From Collinsella ureilytica (lineage in GTDB: Bacteria; Actinomycetota; Coriobacteriia; Coriobacteriales; Coriobacteriaceae), in contig NZ_JAIMFO010000005.1 of NCBI RefSeq assembly GCF_019795105.1, positions 248,001 to 312,000 on the forward strand: a DNA stretch of 64,000 nt, written 5' to 3'. Every line of letters starts with the position of its first letter. Within the stretch, counting starts at the first letter, position 1. Both the position numbers and the translations under genes were made by a program. Below are positions 7,956-17,284 of the stretch, in pieces. The notes beneath the pieces were generated by a model. That model had not been told where the DNA came from, made no database searches, and saw nothing but the letters and a program-made list of their open reading frames with translations.

Positions 7956-9073
7956 TGGAGCCCCTTTCTGATAGCAAAGAGCATGGTCTCAATGACCAGC
8001 TGGGGAGTGACGTTTCTGGCGAGTCGAGCCTCGGCAACAGAGACCGCATCGAGGGCGCTGAGCACTCCGGTAACACAGGCAGCAGCGGAGAGGCGCTCGA
8101 CAATATCCTGAACGTCGGTATTCACGCGGCTTGCAAGATCGACCCCCTCACGTGTGAGCAGGACGTCGCGCAGCAGCGATCTGGCGCTCGCGAGAACTTC
8201 CATAATACCTGATCGTCGACGGGCGGTTAATTCGCGCTTATTGCGATCCTCAAGCTGCTTTAAAGCACCGCGACTCAAATAGTCAGCATTTTGTTCGAGG
8301 ATGGCCTTTTGTGTTGATTCGACCTCTGCCAAGGGGGCATCGCACGCGAGGGTAATTTCTCGCGCGCGCTCAAGAATATCTGCCGCGTCTGCATGAGGGA
8401 GGGAATCAAGGGCATGGATCATTGCGCGACGCGCAGCTTGGCGATCTGCCGAGCGAACAAACTCAATTGCCTCAGCTGAGCCTTGCGAGACAGCCGCTGC
8501 AATACGCGCTCGATCTGCAAGCGCTCCTGTTTCTCGCCCAATCTGATCGGCGATCGTTTGCAAGGACAAGGTTTGAAAAGGCACGCACTGACAGCGAGAC
8601 ATAATGGTAGGCAAGATGGCGTCTGCGCTGGTTCCCAACAAAATAAAGGTAACGCCCAAAGGTGGCTCTTCTAAGGTTTTGAGCAGGGCGTTTGCAGTGT
8701 TGGCACGAAGCTGCTCAGCACGGTCAATGATATAGACCTTGCCTTTGCCGCGAATGGGCGTGAGCGGAACTTCTTCGAGTACATCGCGAACTTGGGAAAT
8801 GAGATAACCCATGGCGCTTTCTGGCTCAAGCAAGCGCACATCGGGATGTGTATGACGGGCGACCCGACGACACGCATCGCAGCTTCCGCAGCCCGGATTT
8901 TGTTCATCCTCACAGAGCAGCGCTTGTGCAAATGCCCAGGCAACTTCGGTCTTCCCTGAACTGGGAGGGCCTAGGAACAGATAGGCATGACTTGCCCTAC
9001 CCGTATCTGCAGCTCGATGCAAAAAATCTCTTACCCGAGCTTGGCTTCCCAGTTCTGCCAACAAACCACTCAT
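7946..9073 (-). CDS. holB: DNA polymerase III delta' subunit
   Basis: 375 residues. It is part of the clamp-loader complex that opens the sliding clamp. The N-terminal AAA+ domain contains the P-loop GPPSSGKTE near residue 35, the zinc-binding Cys set CGSCDACRR, the Walker B region KVYIIDRAEQLRANTANALLKTLEEPP and the sensor stretch LPTIMSRCQ. The C-terminal collar region follows. The start overlaps the tmk stop (ATGA at 9070-9073), and the end overlaps the PSP1 gene start. The tmk-holB-yaaT order matches that of many Gram-positives, which supports the call. Confidence 0.93.
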   Translation of the reverse strand: MSGLLAELGSQARVRDFLHRAADTGRASHAYLFLGPPSSGKTEVAWAFAQALLCEDEQNPGCGSCDACRRVARHTHPDVRLLEPESAMGYLISQVRDVLEEVPLTPIRGKGKVYIIDRAEQLRANTANALLKTLEEPPLGVTFILLGTSADAILPTIMSRCQCVPFQTLSLQTIADQIGRETGALADRARIAAAVSQGSAEAIEFVRSADRQAARRAMIHALDSLPHADAADILERAREITLACDAPLAEVESTQKAILEQNADYLSRGALKQLEDRNKRELTARRRSGIMEVLASARSLLRDVLLTREGVDLASRVNTDVQDIVERLSAAACVTGVLSALDAVSVAEARLARNVTPQLVIETMLFAIRKGLQCP

Positions 9074-9696
9074 GAAAGATCAACCAGACCTTTCAAGGCG
9101 TTACAAACCCGAGCAAACACGTCTTCCACCGAGCCGTCTGCATCAATGAGGCGCACACGATCGGGTTCATGAGCGGCAATGGAGCGAAATCCTGCGGCCA
9201 CACGTGCCTGAAATGCCAAACCCTTAGCTTCCATACGATCTTTAGCACCCCGAGCTTCGGCGCGCGATGCTGCCACCTCAACCGGAAGATCAAACACGAG
9301 GGTACGTGAGGGCACGCATCCATGAATGGCCAGCTTGTTTGCCTGTTCAACAGCTGCTCGATCAAGACCCCCGGCATATGCCTGGTAGGCAGTCGTGGAA
9401 TCATAGAAGCGATCACACAGTACGGTTTTGCCCGCAGCCAAGGCAGGCTTGATGCACTCATGCACCAGCTGAGCGCGGGCAGCTTCGTATAAAAGCAGCT
9501 CACAAGTTATGCCCATGGCAGCGTTTTGCGGGTCTAGCAGGATATGCCGAATTTGCTCTGATATATCTGTCCCGCCCGGCTCGCGAAGGCGCACGATTGT
9601 GTGTCCGGCCTGCTCAAGGGCAAACGCGAGCAGATCAGCCTGGGTAGACTTGCCCGAACCATCAATTCCCTCAAGTGTGATAAAGAGCGGACTCAT
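9070..9696 (-). CDS. tmk: Thymidylate kinase
   Basis: 208 residues, the usual family length. It phosphorylates dTMP to dTDP with ATP. The P-loop EGIDGSGKST lies at residues 8-17. The DRX motif is LCDRFYDSTTAYQAYAGG near 93, with the LREPGGTDISEQIR substrate motif before it. The stop overlaps the holB start, giving translational coupling. It lies about 100 bases downstream of topA on the same strand. Confidence 0.95.
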   Translation of the reverse strand: MSPLFITLEGIDGSGKSTQADLLAFALEQAGHTIVRLREPGGTDISEQIRHILLDPQNAAMGITCELLLYEAARAQLVHECIKPALAAGKTVLCDRFYDSTTAYQAYAGGLDRAAVEQANKLAIHGCVPSRTLVFDLPVEVAASRAEARGAKDRMEAKGLAFQARVAAGFRSIAAHEPDRVRLIDADGSVEDVFARVCNALKGLVDLS

Positions 9697-9798
9697 GAGC
9701 CTCCTTCTTGCTTATCGTGCGCATGCGGCATACCAGGCGAGAACACGTGGCTTACCGCATGGTTTAATGGTCTATCTCGTGTCGGAAGCCTTGTTTGC

Positions 9799-12360
9799 TT
9801 AGCTCGTTTTCTTCGTGCTAGCCTTCTTCGTAGAACCCGCCTTCTTCGCAGCGCTCGTCTTCTTTGCTCCGGCCTTCTTTCCCGTACCTGCCTTGCGCGC
9901 TCCGCCACGACCACGAGCAGGCTTTTTCTCCTTGCCCGGGCAGTCCATATTTACACAGATCCGCCACGGCCCTCGAGCAGTTTCTACCACGACGATGGGT
10001 GCACCACAGTCTTGGCACACCTCTCCGGTTGCCTCAAGCTTTCCGCGAGCCGGAAGCGGATAGGAGACCTCGCAAAGCTCGTAGTTGGTGCATCGGATAA
10101 AACGCTTGCCGGAACGCTCAGACTTATGCGCAATCAACTCGCCGGTACGCCCTGCCTCAGCACAGACTGGGCACTCCCCTACCTTGATATCCGGCTCAAA
10201 ATTCGTAGGGCAGCGTGGATTCACGCACTGCTCCCATGCGCGATTGCGGAAGGGCTGGCACTTAATACGAGGTGCTCCGCACTCGGGGCACACAGCCGCC
10301 TCCCCCTCCAAAGGACTCACCTTCACGCCGCTTGGCACCGGATAGGTAACGTCGCAGTCTGGCCATCCCATGCAGCCAATAAAGCTTCCGCGCGTCTTTG
10401 CACTCGTTTTCATAACTAAGTCTTTGCCGCACTTGGGGCAGGCACCCACACGAGCATCGGCCGTTACCGCATCAGAAATTGCCTCGCCCAAATCATCCTT
10501 GTGCTCAATGAGCTCATCAAGCATGCCTGCAAGCAGAGCACGTGAGTGATCGACCACATGGTCGCGGCTTTCTTTTCCTTCTGCAACCGAGGTCATATCT
10601 CGATCCAGCTCAGCAGTCATTTCTGGCGTAGTAACACGCGGCGCATATTGCGAAAGAGCATCGACAATTGCCATACCTAACTGGCTTGGCTCAATCGGAT
10701 CATTTTTGAGGTAGCGCACCTGATAGAGCCGCTCAATAATGCTTGCACGCGTAGACTTCGTGCCGAGCCCGCGCTTTTCCATCTCTTGTACGAGCCTGCC
10801 TTGCGAGTAGCGCGCCGGCGGCTCGGTTTGCTTTGCCTCAAGCGCAATATCAGAAACAGCAACCTCATCGCCTTCAGCAAGGGCGGGAAGCTGCTCATCG
10901 CGCTTCAAGCCATAGGGGTATGCCTCGCGAAAACCGGGCTGTACCAAAACATCTCCCGATGCCACAAACGGCTCGCCCTCCACGTCAATCGAGAGCTTTG
11001 TGTTCTCGATGGTGGCAGGCCCCATGAGCGTTGCTAAAAATCTCCGAGCGATCAGGTTGTAGAGCTTTTTCTGACCTCCGTCGAGCGACTCTGGATTGCC
11101 CTGCCCAGTCGGGTGAATAGGTGGATGGTCGGTTGTTTCGGTCTTGCCGCGCGTAGGCTTCATCGGCCCTGCGAGTACCTTCTTGCACACCGGAGCCAAG
11201 GCTGGTGAGTTTTTGGCCAAGCCAGAAACAATGCCTGCCAAATCAAGCGATCGCGGATACACCGTATTGTCTACACGTGGATACGAAATAAGACCGCTCA
11301 TATACAGGCTCTCAGCAATGCGCATCGTGCGTGCAGGCGCTATGCCCTCAGCAGCAGCGGCCGCCTGAAGCGAGGTTGTATTGAATGGCACGGGCGGTGC
11401 CTGTTTGCGCGACCGCTTGGCTACCGCAGACACCCAACCACGATTGCTACCATCTACGTGCGAAAACACAAGCTCTGCAGTAGCCTTGTCGGTAAAGCGC
11501 GTAGTAGCATGGGCAATTTTGAACTCCTGCCCATCCTTTTCAGCCTTTCCTCGAATCTGCCAATAATCCTCAGGGACAAAAGCCATGCGCTCCCGCTCGC
11601 GCTCAACTACTAGCGCGAGTGTGGGCGTTTGTACACGACCAGCAGAGCGCACATTTCCAAATCCGCCAAACTTAGCCAGGGTAAGATAGCGCGTCAGCAC
11701 AGCGCCCCAAATGAGATCAATATACTGGCGACTCTCACCAGCATCAGCCAGATCTTGGTCAAGCTCGACGAGATGTGCGAATGCCTCAGTTACCTCACCT
11801 TTAATGAGGGCAGAATAGCGGGCACGAGCCACCGGCACCTCGGGCGCTACCTGGCGCACCTGCGAGAGTGCATCCGATCCAATCAGCTCACCTTCGCGGT
11901 CAAAGTCTGTAGCAATAACCACAGAATCAGCCTTTTTTGCCAGGTTTTTAAGGACGCGAATGATCTCTTTTTCAGCCGGATTTTTAACGATCGGAGCCCA
12001 GGTAAGATATGGGAGGCTTTCTACCTTCCAGCCCTTGATATTGATGCCATTCGCCAAAAATGGACGCCGCTTTGTATCGTACGGAGGGCGCGGCAGGCCA
12101 TCGGGAACATCGGCGAGGAGTACTTCTCCCTCAGCATCTACACTGTGCCAACCAGCCTTTTGATCAAACAAGATCTCATCAGGAAAGTCTGGAGCCAAAA
12201 TGTGGCCTGCCAGACCCATAGAAACCCACTCTTCGCCATCCACGGTAAAGCGATAGACCTGCGTGTTATACACCTTATCGGTCTTAGGGGCACCCACCTG
12301 GGAGAGCAGCTGAGCAATTTTTTGGGCAGCAATGTTTTTCTCTGCAATGACGAGCTTCAA
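9799..12360 (-). CDS. topA: Type IA DNA topoisomerase, archaeal-type TopA, with zinc ribbons and Lys-rich tail
   Basis: 853 residues from a TTG start supported by TTAGGAG seven bases upstream. The enzyme relaxes negative supercoils through a 5'-phosphotyrosine. The Toprim domain holds the acidic motif TDFDREGELIG near 151-161. SAGRVQTPTLALVVERE near 239-255 is the type IA signature. The catalytic Tyr is at ~360 in GLISYPRVDNTVYP, a form closer to archaeal TopA than to the usual bacterial ITYMRTDS. Four C-terminal Cys4 zinc ribbons (CPKCG..., CPECG..., CPVC..., CQDCG...) are followed by a ~40-residue Lys/Ala tail that probably binds DNA. It heads the topA-tmk-holB-PSP1-comF group. Confidence 0.92.
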   Translation of the reverse strand: MKLVIAEKNIAAQKIAQLLSQVGAPKTDKVYNTQVYRFTVDGEEWVSMGLAGHILAPDFPDEILFDQKAGWHSVDAEGEVLLADVPDGLPRPPYDTKRRPFLANGINIKGWKVESLPYLTWAPIVKNPAEKEIIRVLKNLAKKADSVVIATDFDREGELIGSDALSQVRQVAPEVPVARARYSALIKGEVTEAFAHLVELDQDLADAGESRQYIDLIWGAVLTRYLTLAKFGGFGNVRSAGRVQTPTLALVVERERERMAFVPEDYWQIRGKAEKDGQEFKIAHATTRFTDKATAELVFSHVDGSNRGWVSAVAKRSRKQAPPVPFNTTSLQAAAAAEGIAPARTMRIAESLYMSGLISYPRVDNTVYPRSLDLAGIVSGLAKNSPALAPVCKKVLAGPMKPTRGKTETTDHPPIHPTGQGNPESLDGGQKKLYNLIARRFLATLMGPATIENTKLSIDVEGEPFVASGDVLVQPGFREAYPYGLKRDEQLPALAEGDEVAVSDIALEAKQTEPPARYSQGRLVQEMEKRGLGTKSTRASIIERLYQVRYLKNDPIEPSQLGMAIVDALSQYAPRVTTPEMTAELDRDMTSVAEGKESRDHVVDHSRALLAGMLDELIEHKDDLGEAISDAVTADARVGACPKCGKDLVMKTSAKTRGSFIGCMGWPDCDVTYPVPSGVKVSPLEGEAAVCPECGAPRIKCQPFRNRAWEQCVNPRCPTNFEPDIKVGECPVCAEAGRTGELIAHKSERSGKRFIRCTNYELCEVSYPLPARGKLEATGEVCQDCGAPIVVVETARGPWRICVNMDCPGKEKKPARGRGGARKAGTGKKAGAKKTSAAKKAGSTKKASTKKTS

Positions 12361-12432
12361 AGGAAGGCTCCTAACGTGGCCGATACGGCCGAGTAAATCG
12401 ACTGTTTGGTGACCACAGTATACACGCAGGCA

Positions 12433-12477
12433 GAAAAAGCAAGCTGAGCAAGCATCTCACTACGTGCTCGCTAGCTT
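12433..12477 (-). terminator. Rho-independent terminator after hypB
   Basis: On the minus strand an imperfect stem AAGCTAGCGAGCA pairs with TGCTTGCTCAGCTT across a ~10-base loop and is followed by GCTTTTTC. The first arm overlaps the hypB stop codon. It separates hyp/tat from topA. Confidence 0.6.
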
Positions 12478-13154
12478 CTTACCGAAAACATGCGCTTTGC
12501 CAACCAAGCACACCACGCATCCATCCCAGATCCGCGAACCGCACTGATTGAAAACTGCGGAGCTTCAGGATTGAGATCATCCAACGTGGCACTATAGGCA
12601 TCAAGATCAAAATCAAAGGCAGTGCGGACATCAATCTTGTTGAGCAGCAAGGCATCGGCATGTTGAAAAATGCCTGGGTACTTGAGCGGCTTATCGTCCC
12701 CTTCCGGAATCGAAAGGATCATGACTGAGAGATCCTCGCCAAGGTCAAAATCCACCGGGCACACAAGATTGCCCACGTTTTCGATGAAGATCACATCGAT
12801 TGTTGAAAGACCCGGCCCTGCGTCAAGAGCGTCAACGGCTCGCCGAATCATATCTCCCTCAAGATGGCAAAGACCGCCGGTATTGATCTGAATGGCAGGA
12901 ATACCAGCTGCCTTCATGGTCTGGGCATCCACATCTGACGCAATATCGCCCTCAATCACGGCACACCTGAGATGGTACTGATCACGCAGGCGCTCATTCG
13001 TAGCCAGAATAGTAGAGGTCTTGCCTGAGCCCGGGCTTGAGAGCACATTCACGACAAAGGTGTTGGTGGCAGAAAAACGCTCACGAAGCTCACGTGCGAT
13101 CCGCTCATTTGCAGACAGGATCGGGCGTACGATCCCCACGGTTTTTTCTCCCAT
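12471..13154 (-). CDS. hypB: Hydrogenase/urease nickel incorporation GTPase HypB
   Basis: 227 residues. HypB is a GTPase that helps insert nickel into [NiFe] hydrogenase, and in some bacteria into urease, together with HypA. P-loop SSPGSGKTS lies near residue 40. EGDIASDVDAQ, the metal-site motif GGLCHLEGDM near 94, the Walker B-like IFIENVGNLVCP and the guanine motif LLLNKIDV are all present. The N-terminus lacks the His-rich stretch many HypB proteins carry. I chose the ATG at 13154, not the in-frame TTG at 13172, because the G-rich ribosome binding site lies before the ATG. hypA is immediately upstream. No hydrogenase or urease structural gene is in the window. Confidence 0.93.
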   Translation of the reverse strand: MGEKTVGIVRPILSANERIARELRERFSATNTFVVNVLSSPGSGKTSTILATNERLRDQYHLRCAVIEGDIASDVDAQTMKAAGIPAIQINTGGLCHLEGDMIRRAVDALDAGPGLSTIDVIFIENVGNLVCPVDFDLGEDLSVMILSIPEGDDKPLKYPGIFQHADALLLNKIDVRTAFDFDLDAYSATLDDLNPEAPQFSISAVRGSGMDAWCAWLAKRMFSVRS

Positions 13155-13210
13155 AGCCCCACCCCTCAACAAGGCTCCCGCTTAGCAGCAGTCGTACTAC
13201 CAACGTATTG

Positions 13211-13564
13211 CTAATCGTCTGTCTCAATCTCCATGGATACAATATCGAGTTCACGACCCGCGAGCAGACGCGTATTTGTACTACCGCAGGCGGGACAGCG
13301 CAGATGAAAGCGATCATGATCAAAGGTTATTCCACAGGCAGAGCAGATGCTTTTTGGGCGCACCTCATCTACCTGCAGCTCGGCTGAGGAGGTGAGCGAG
13401 TCATCTTCGCGCAACGCCTCCCACGCGAACCTGAGCGACTCCTCAACCACCTCACGCATGTCACCAATGCGCAAACGAACTGAGATGATCCGACTCGCGC
13501 CAGCATCGTGGGCAGCGGCGATAACGGTCGCTAAAATCCCGTCCACAATGCCCATCTCGTGCAT
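13211..13564 (-). CDS. hypA: Hydrogenase maturation nickel metallochaperone HypA
   Basis: 117 residues, the typical length. It starts MHEMGIVDGIL, where His2 is the nickel ligand. The structural zinc site is formed by CSACG and CPACG near residues 73-95. It partners with HypB, whose gene follows about 56 bases downstream. The gene begins 4 bases after the tatC stop, so the tat and hyp genes appear to form one transcription unit, which is consistent with Tat exporting folded metalloenzymes (inference). Confidence 0.95.
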   Translation of the reverse strand: MHEMGIVDGILATVIAAAHDAGASRIISVRLRIGDMREVVEESLRFAWEALREDDSLTSSAELQVDEVRPKSICSACGITFDHDRFHLRCPACGSTNTRLLAGRELDIVSMEIETDD

Positions 13565-13567
13565 GCC

Positions 13568-14362
13568 TTAGGCGTCCTCATCCTCATCGTCACCAAAAAG
13601 AATACCTAAGCGGCTGCGCGTCAGACCCTCTTTGCCCTCGGTTGCCATAATGACAACGCGGGTCACCAGCAGTGAAATCTCATAGAGCGAAAGCATGGCG
13701 GCATACATAAACATCAACGTGACCGGGCTTGCGTCAGGCGTAATAGATGCCGAAACTACCAGCATGGCAACATAGATATAACGCCAAGCTGATCTGAATT
13801 TGGCATACGGCACGATATGAAAAACTGCGAGGTAAAACACGATGAGCGGCAACTCGAACGAGATGCCAAAGCCAATCATTAACAAAATCTCGATGCCAAT
13901 ATAGTCCTCAAGATTAGGGAGAGCAGCAGCGATGGTTTGTGTCTCGGCAATGAGCCACTCAAAGGCTGCCGGCACAATAATGAAATAACAAAATACCGCG
14001 CCGACAAAGAAGAGACCCGTTGCGGCAAGCACCGTGGGAACGACCCACCGGCGCTCATTTGGCTTTAAGGCAGGCAAGAAAAAGCCGAGCAGCTGCCACA
14101 GAATCATGGGCGTACACATGACGATGGCAACCTTGAATGCAATGCCAAATTTAATGGCAAAACCACCGAGCGAGGTCATGATAACAAAGTCTTGACCTTC
14201 CAAAAAGGGCATGATGGGCTCTTTTAGGATATCCACGATGGTAGGCGTCGCAAAATACATCACGATAGTTGCCACCAAGACAGAGACCACCACGATGGTG
14301 AGGCGGCGGCGAAGCTCTCCCAAATGATCGAGCAAAGGCATGCGCGCAGGACCGATGGGCAT
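13568..14362 (-). CDS. tatC: Twin-arginine translocase subunit TatC
   Basis: 264 residues with six predicted membrane segments. TatC is the receptor of the Tat pathway, which exports folded proteins with twin-Arg signals. The N-terminal motif PLLDHLGELRRRL is the TatC hallmark, and GFGISFELPLIVFYL contains the conserved FE of the fourth segment. The C-terminus is acidic (FGDDEDEDA). The ATG overlaps the stop of the TatA-like gene (TAATG), giving translational coupling. Confidence 0.95.
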   Translation of the reverse strand: MPIGPARMPLLDHLGELRRRLTIVVVSVLVATIVMYFATPTIVDILKEPIMPFLEGQDFVIMTSLGGFAIKFGIAFKVAIVMCTPMILWQLLGFFLPALKPNERRWVVPTVLAATGLFFVGAVFCYFIIVPAAFEWLIAETQTIAAALPNLEDYIGIEILLMIGFGISFELPLIVFYLAVFHIVPYAKFRSAWRYIYVAMLVVSASITPDASPVTLMFMYAAMLSLYEISLLVTRVVIMATEGKEGLTRSRLGILFGDDEDEDA

Positions 14363-15063
14363 TAGAGCTCACCTCCATCAGCGGGAACATCAGCCGCATC
14401 AGACTCTGTAGGCTCAGGAGCTACAACGGCGAGCCTTTTTGGGCGACGGGTATAGAGGGCAGCCGTCGCATCAGAAGCTGCATCACTCGGCTCGTCCGCT
14501 GCAGCGTCGCTCGGCTCAGACCTACCTTCCCCACTCGCACTATCCGTCTTGCGAGCTGCGCCCTCATCATTGCCAGTCGAATCGTGCGCAGAGCCAGCCT
14601 CTTCGCTTGTCGCTTCTTCCTGCACATCTTGCACCGAGCCAGATTCACGCTCTGCACGTGACTCAGCTGCAGAAGAGCCCGCTGCTGCAGCAATCGCGCG
14701 TTCCTCACGTTCTTCCGCCTCAGCTCGCTCTGCAGCAAGGCGCGCACGGCGCTCCGCAAAGGTTTCACGCCGCCGCTCAAGAGATGGCGCGTCTTCAATA
14801 TCCGCATCATCATCGTCTGCATGCGAAGATGAAGAAACTGCATGTGCCGAACTTGTTGCCGCCGTTGTTGCTTCTTGCACCACCGACGTCATGGGGTCAA
14901 TTACCTCAGACTGCACCATGGATGTCATGCGTTCTTGCGTCTCTCTAAATTGACGCAGGGCGCGGCCAATTGTGCGCCCCATCTGTGGGAGCTTGTCTGG
15001 CCCGAAGAGCAGGAAACCGAAGACCAAAATGATCGCCAATTCCCCGGAACCGATGCCGAACAC
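14362..15063 (-). CDS. Tat translocase TatA/TatB-family subunit with long acidic tail
   Basis: 233 residues from a GTG at 15063. A GGAGGTG ribosome binding site lies just before it, and this start removes four extra residues that the ATG at 15075 would add. The membrane helix FGIGSGELAIILVFGFLLFGPDKLPQMGRTIGRALRQFRE contains the FGP motif and the following amphipathic helix of TatA/B. The remaining ~180 residues are an Ala/Ser/Glu/Arg-rich region that is probably disordered and much longer than in ordinary TatA (60-90) or TatB (~170). Whether it acts as TatA or TatB is uncertain. It is coupled to tatC. Confidence 0.88.
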   Translation of the reverse strand: MFGIGSGELAIILVFGFLLFGPDKLPQMGRTIGRALRQFRETQERMTSMVQSEVIDPMTSVVQEATTAATSSAHAVSSSSHADDDDADIEDAPSLERRRETFAERRARLAAERAEAEEREERAIAAAAGSSAAESRAERESGSVQDVQEEATSEEAGSAHDSTGNDEGAARKTDSASGEGRSEPSDAAADEPSDAASDATAALYTRRPKRLAVVAPEPTESDAADVPADGGEL

Positions 15064-15185
15064 GTACACCTCCATGTGCCGTCATATTCGAACCTCAAAA
15101 ACGAGGCCTTTCGCGCTACTCAGTGCGCACTCGGTAGCACCAAGTAGTACCAAGTAAGAAGTCAGTTGGAACGAGTATAGCGTTC

Positions 15186-15494
15186 CTACACCAAACCAAT
15201 CTCTTCATCAACGCCCAGTAGTTTGGCAATGCGCGCCACATTTGGCTGAGCATTCACAACAGAAAAGGCTCGACCACGCTCAGTTGCGTGGTGAGCAGCG
15301 CCCACCAGCACGCCAATCCCCGTTGAATCAATATAGCCAACCTGAGAAAAGTCAAGCTCAACGCGGTCGGTAGGTTGCTCAAGCGCCAAATCGATTGCGT
15401 CGCGCACTTTGGATGCATTTGAAATATCAATCTCGCCAGAGACCACAATGCCATAGGTCTCAGGCGATGGGTTCGTTTTAATATGTAACTCCAT
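15186..15494 (-). CDS. STAS-domain anti-anti-sigma factor
   Basis: 102 residues forming a single STAS domain of the SpoIIAA/RsbV type. Such proteins are controlled by phosphorylation of a Ser and release a sigma factor by binding its anti-sigma kinase. The site is the Ser in VGYIDSTGIGVLVGA near residue 57. RBS AAAGGAG lies before the ATG. No anti-sigma kinase or sigma factor gene is adjacent, so the partner must be elsewhere. Confidence 0.88.
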   Translation of the reverse strand: MELHIKTNPSPETYGIVVSGEIDISNASKVRDAIDLALEQPTDRVELDFSQVGYIDSTGIGVLVGAAHHATERGRAFSVVNAQPNVARIAKLLGVDEEIGLV

Positions 15495-15979
15495 GCTGTT
15501 CTCCTTTTGTGTTCTTATCAGCTCTATCTATCACGCTTAGCTTACATAAACAAATTACTCGAATCGCCCTTTGACGACTGAACTGCTCTACCCAGTCGAT
15601 AGCTTTTGAGGCCAGAGCATGCGTGGCCTCTCTCATGCGTTGACTCAGTATAGCCGCCGGAGGCGACACACCCCTCCTGCCTTTGATCTCTGCATGAAAG
15701 GGACAGCGCTCAGATCGACGCGGCTTCAAGACGCCCCCTCGGTGCATGCGCTTGAAGCCACAGTGAGCGCCCATCGCGGGCTATGGTTTGCCACCCTTCC
15801 TCAGCTGTGCTTTGGTCGCTATGCCCTTGACTTGAGCAGCAGCACGATGACACAACGGCGCGAGCACGCAACGCGACAACGCAACAGCGCGAGTGCGCGA
15901 TAACGCGGCGACACAACAGCGCGAGCACGCGACAAGACAGCGGCGCAACAACATCACGACGCAGCACAAGCACGCTGCC
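15495..15979. other. Intergenic gap with degenerate GCGCGAGCACGC repeats
   Basis: 485 bases between the aminotransferase and STAS genes. Positions 15855-15965 are built from imperfect copies of AACAGCGCGAGCACGCGACAA-like units. A 98-codon minus-strand frame (15478-15774) overlaps the STAS start and resembles nothing I know; I do not call it. Confidence 0.5.
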
Positions 15980-17284
15980 TTAGCTTCGCTCCTCCAAAAC
16001 AATCTGGGCAGAAACGAGCTTTATGGCAACAACAAGCACCTCAAGTGCCTCATGTAACTCTTCAAGTGTGGGATAGCTCGGCGCAATCCGAATGTTTGTA
16101 TCTTGAGGATCGAGCCCGCCCGGGAAGGTTGCCCCGGCTGGCGTGAGGCGCACGCCTAAGGTGGCGCACAGTTCAACAATGCGTTTAGCTGAGCCGGGAA
16201 CCCCATCAAGGCTTACAAAATATCCTCCATGTGGGCGCGTCCAACGTGCACAATTCGTACCTCTCAGCCCCTCAGATAAGACACGCTCAACCGCAGCAAA
16301 TCGAGGGCGCAAGAGTTCAGCATGGCGCTGCATATGAGCCCTCATTGCCTCTGCATCGGGCAAAAAGCGCGTATGGCGCAGCTGATTGAGCTTATCTGCG
16401 CTGATCAAACCCGCCTGCATATAGTGAGCAAACTCATGTATTCCTGCAGGCGAGGCACCTATGAATGCAATGCCTGCGCCCGGAAAGGTGATCTTGGATG
16501 TTGAGGCAAACGCCACAATGCGATCCTCAGTTCCGGCCGACCGTGCCACCTCAAAGATATTTGCCAGCTCATCGCCAGCATCAGCCAAATCATGAACGCA
16601 ATAGGCGTTATCCCACAAAATCTTAAAATCAGGAGCCGCCGTTTTCATAGTGGCCAGCCGATGCACCACGTCATTGGAATAGGTAATGCCGACAGGATTG
16701 GAATACTTGGGAACGCACCAGATGGCCTTCATGGACGCGTCAGATGCAACCAAGTGCTCAACCTCGTCCATATCTGGCCCCTCAGCACCCATGGGAACCA
16801 CGATGTTTTCCATTCCAAGATCTGCCGAGATTGCAAAATGCCGATCATAGCCAGGGCTTGGGCACAGTGCCTTCACGCGCACCCCATCGTTGGCCACTGC
16901 ATACTCAGACCAAGGCATAGCACCGAGGCTGCCCTTGCGCCAAAACATGGCCAACATATCATGTTCAATTAACAAGCTCGATGAGCCAAGGGCGAGTACC
17001 TGATCTGCCGGACAACCAAGCAGATGAGCACCCATGCGCCGCGCCGAAGGGATACCCTCAAAGCAGCCGTAGTTAGAACAATCTACGCCCTCATCAAACA
17101 AATCTGCATCAGCATCTAACACCGAGAGCATCGGGCGAGACAGATCAACCTGCTCAGGCGAGGGTTTGCCGCGTGCCATATCAAGAGAAAGCTTCCGAGC
17201 ACGAATCTTGTCCGCTAAAGCCTCAAGCTCTGATAAGGCATGGGTAAGTTCCTCATCGGACATCGTTTGGTACATCGTGGGCAT
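15980..17284 (-). CDS. PLP-dependent aminotransferase, aspartate aminotransferase subgroup Ic type
   Basis: 434 residues. Fold-type I aminotransferase: the PLP Lys lies in ASTSKITFPGAG near residue 250, the cofactor-contact region is ILWDNAYCVHDL, and the substrate Arg is in TNIRIAPSYP near the C-terminus. The early motif LDMARGKPSPEQVDLSRPML and NYGCFEGIPSARRMGAHLLGCP are typical of the class Ic group that includes actinobacterial aspartate aminotransferase. The likely reaction is aspartate plus 2-oxoglutarate. The ATG at 17284 is preceded by GGAAGG; 54 codons upstream in the same frame look non-coding. Confidence 0.88.
   Translation of the reverse strand: MPTMYQTMSDEELTHALSELEALADKIRARKLSLDMARGKPSPEQVDLSRPMLSVLDADADLFDEGVDCSNYGCFEGIPSARRMGAHLLGCPADQVLALGSSSLLIEHDMLAMFWRKGSLGAMPWSEYAVANDGVRVKALCPSPGYDRHFAISADLGMENIVVPMGAEGPDMDEVEHLVASDASMKAIWCVPKYSNPVGITYSNDVVHRLATMKTAAPDFKILWDNAYCVHDLADAGDELANIFEVARSAGTEDRIVAFASTSKITFPGAGIAFIGASPAGIHEFAHYMQAGLISADKLNQLRHTRFLPDAEAMRAHMQRHAELLRPRFAAVERVLSEGLRGTNCARWTRPHGGYFVSLDGVPGSAKRIVELCATLGVRLTPAGATFPGGLDPQDTNIRIAPSYPTLEELHEALEVLVVAIKLVSAQIVLEERS

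Noticed and set aside
15478-15774. 98-codon minus-strand ORF upstream of the STAS gene
   Set aside because: Overlaps the STAS start, has no recognisable domain and lies partly in repeat-rich DNA.
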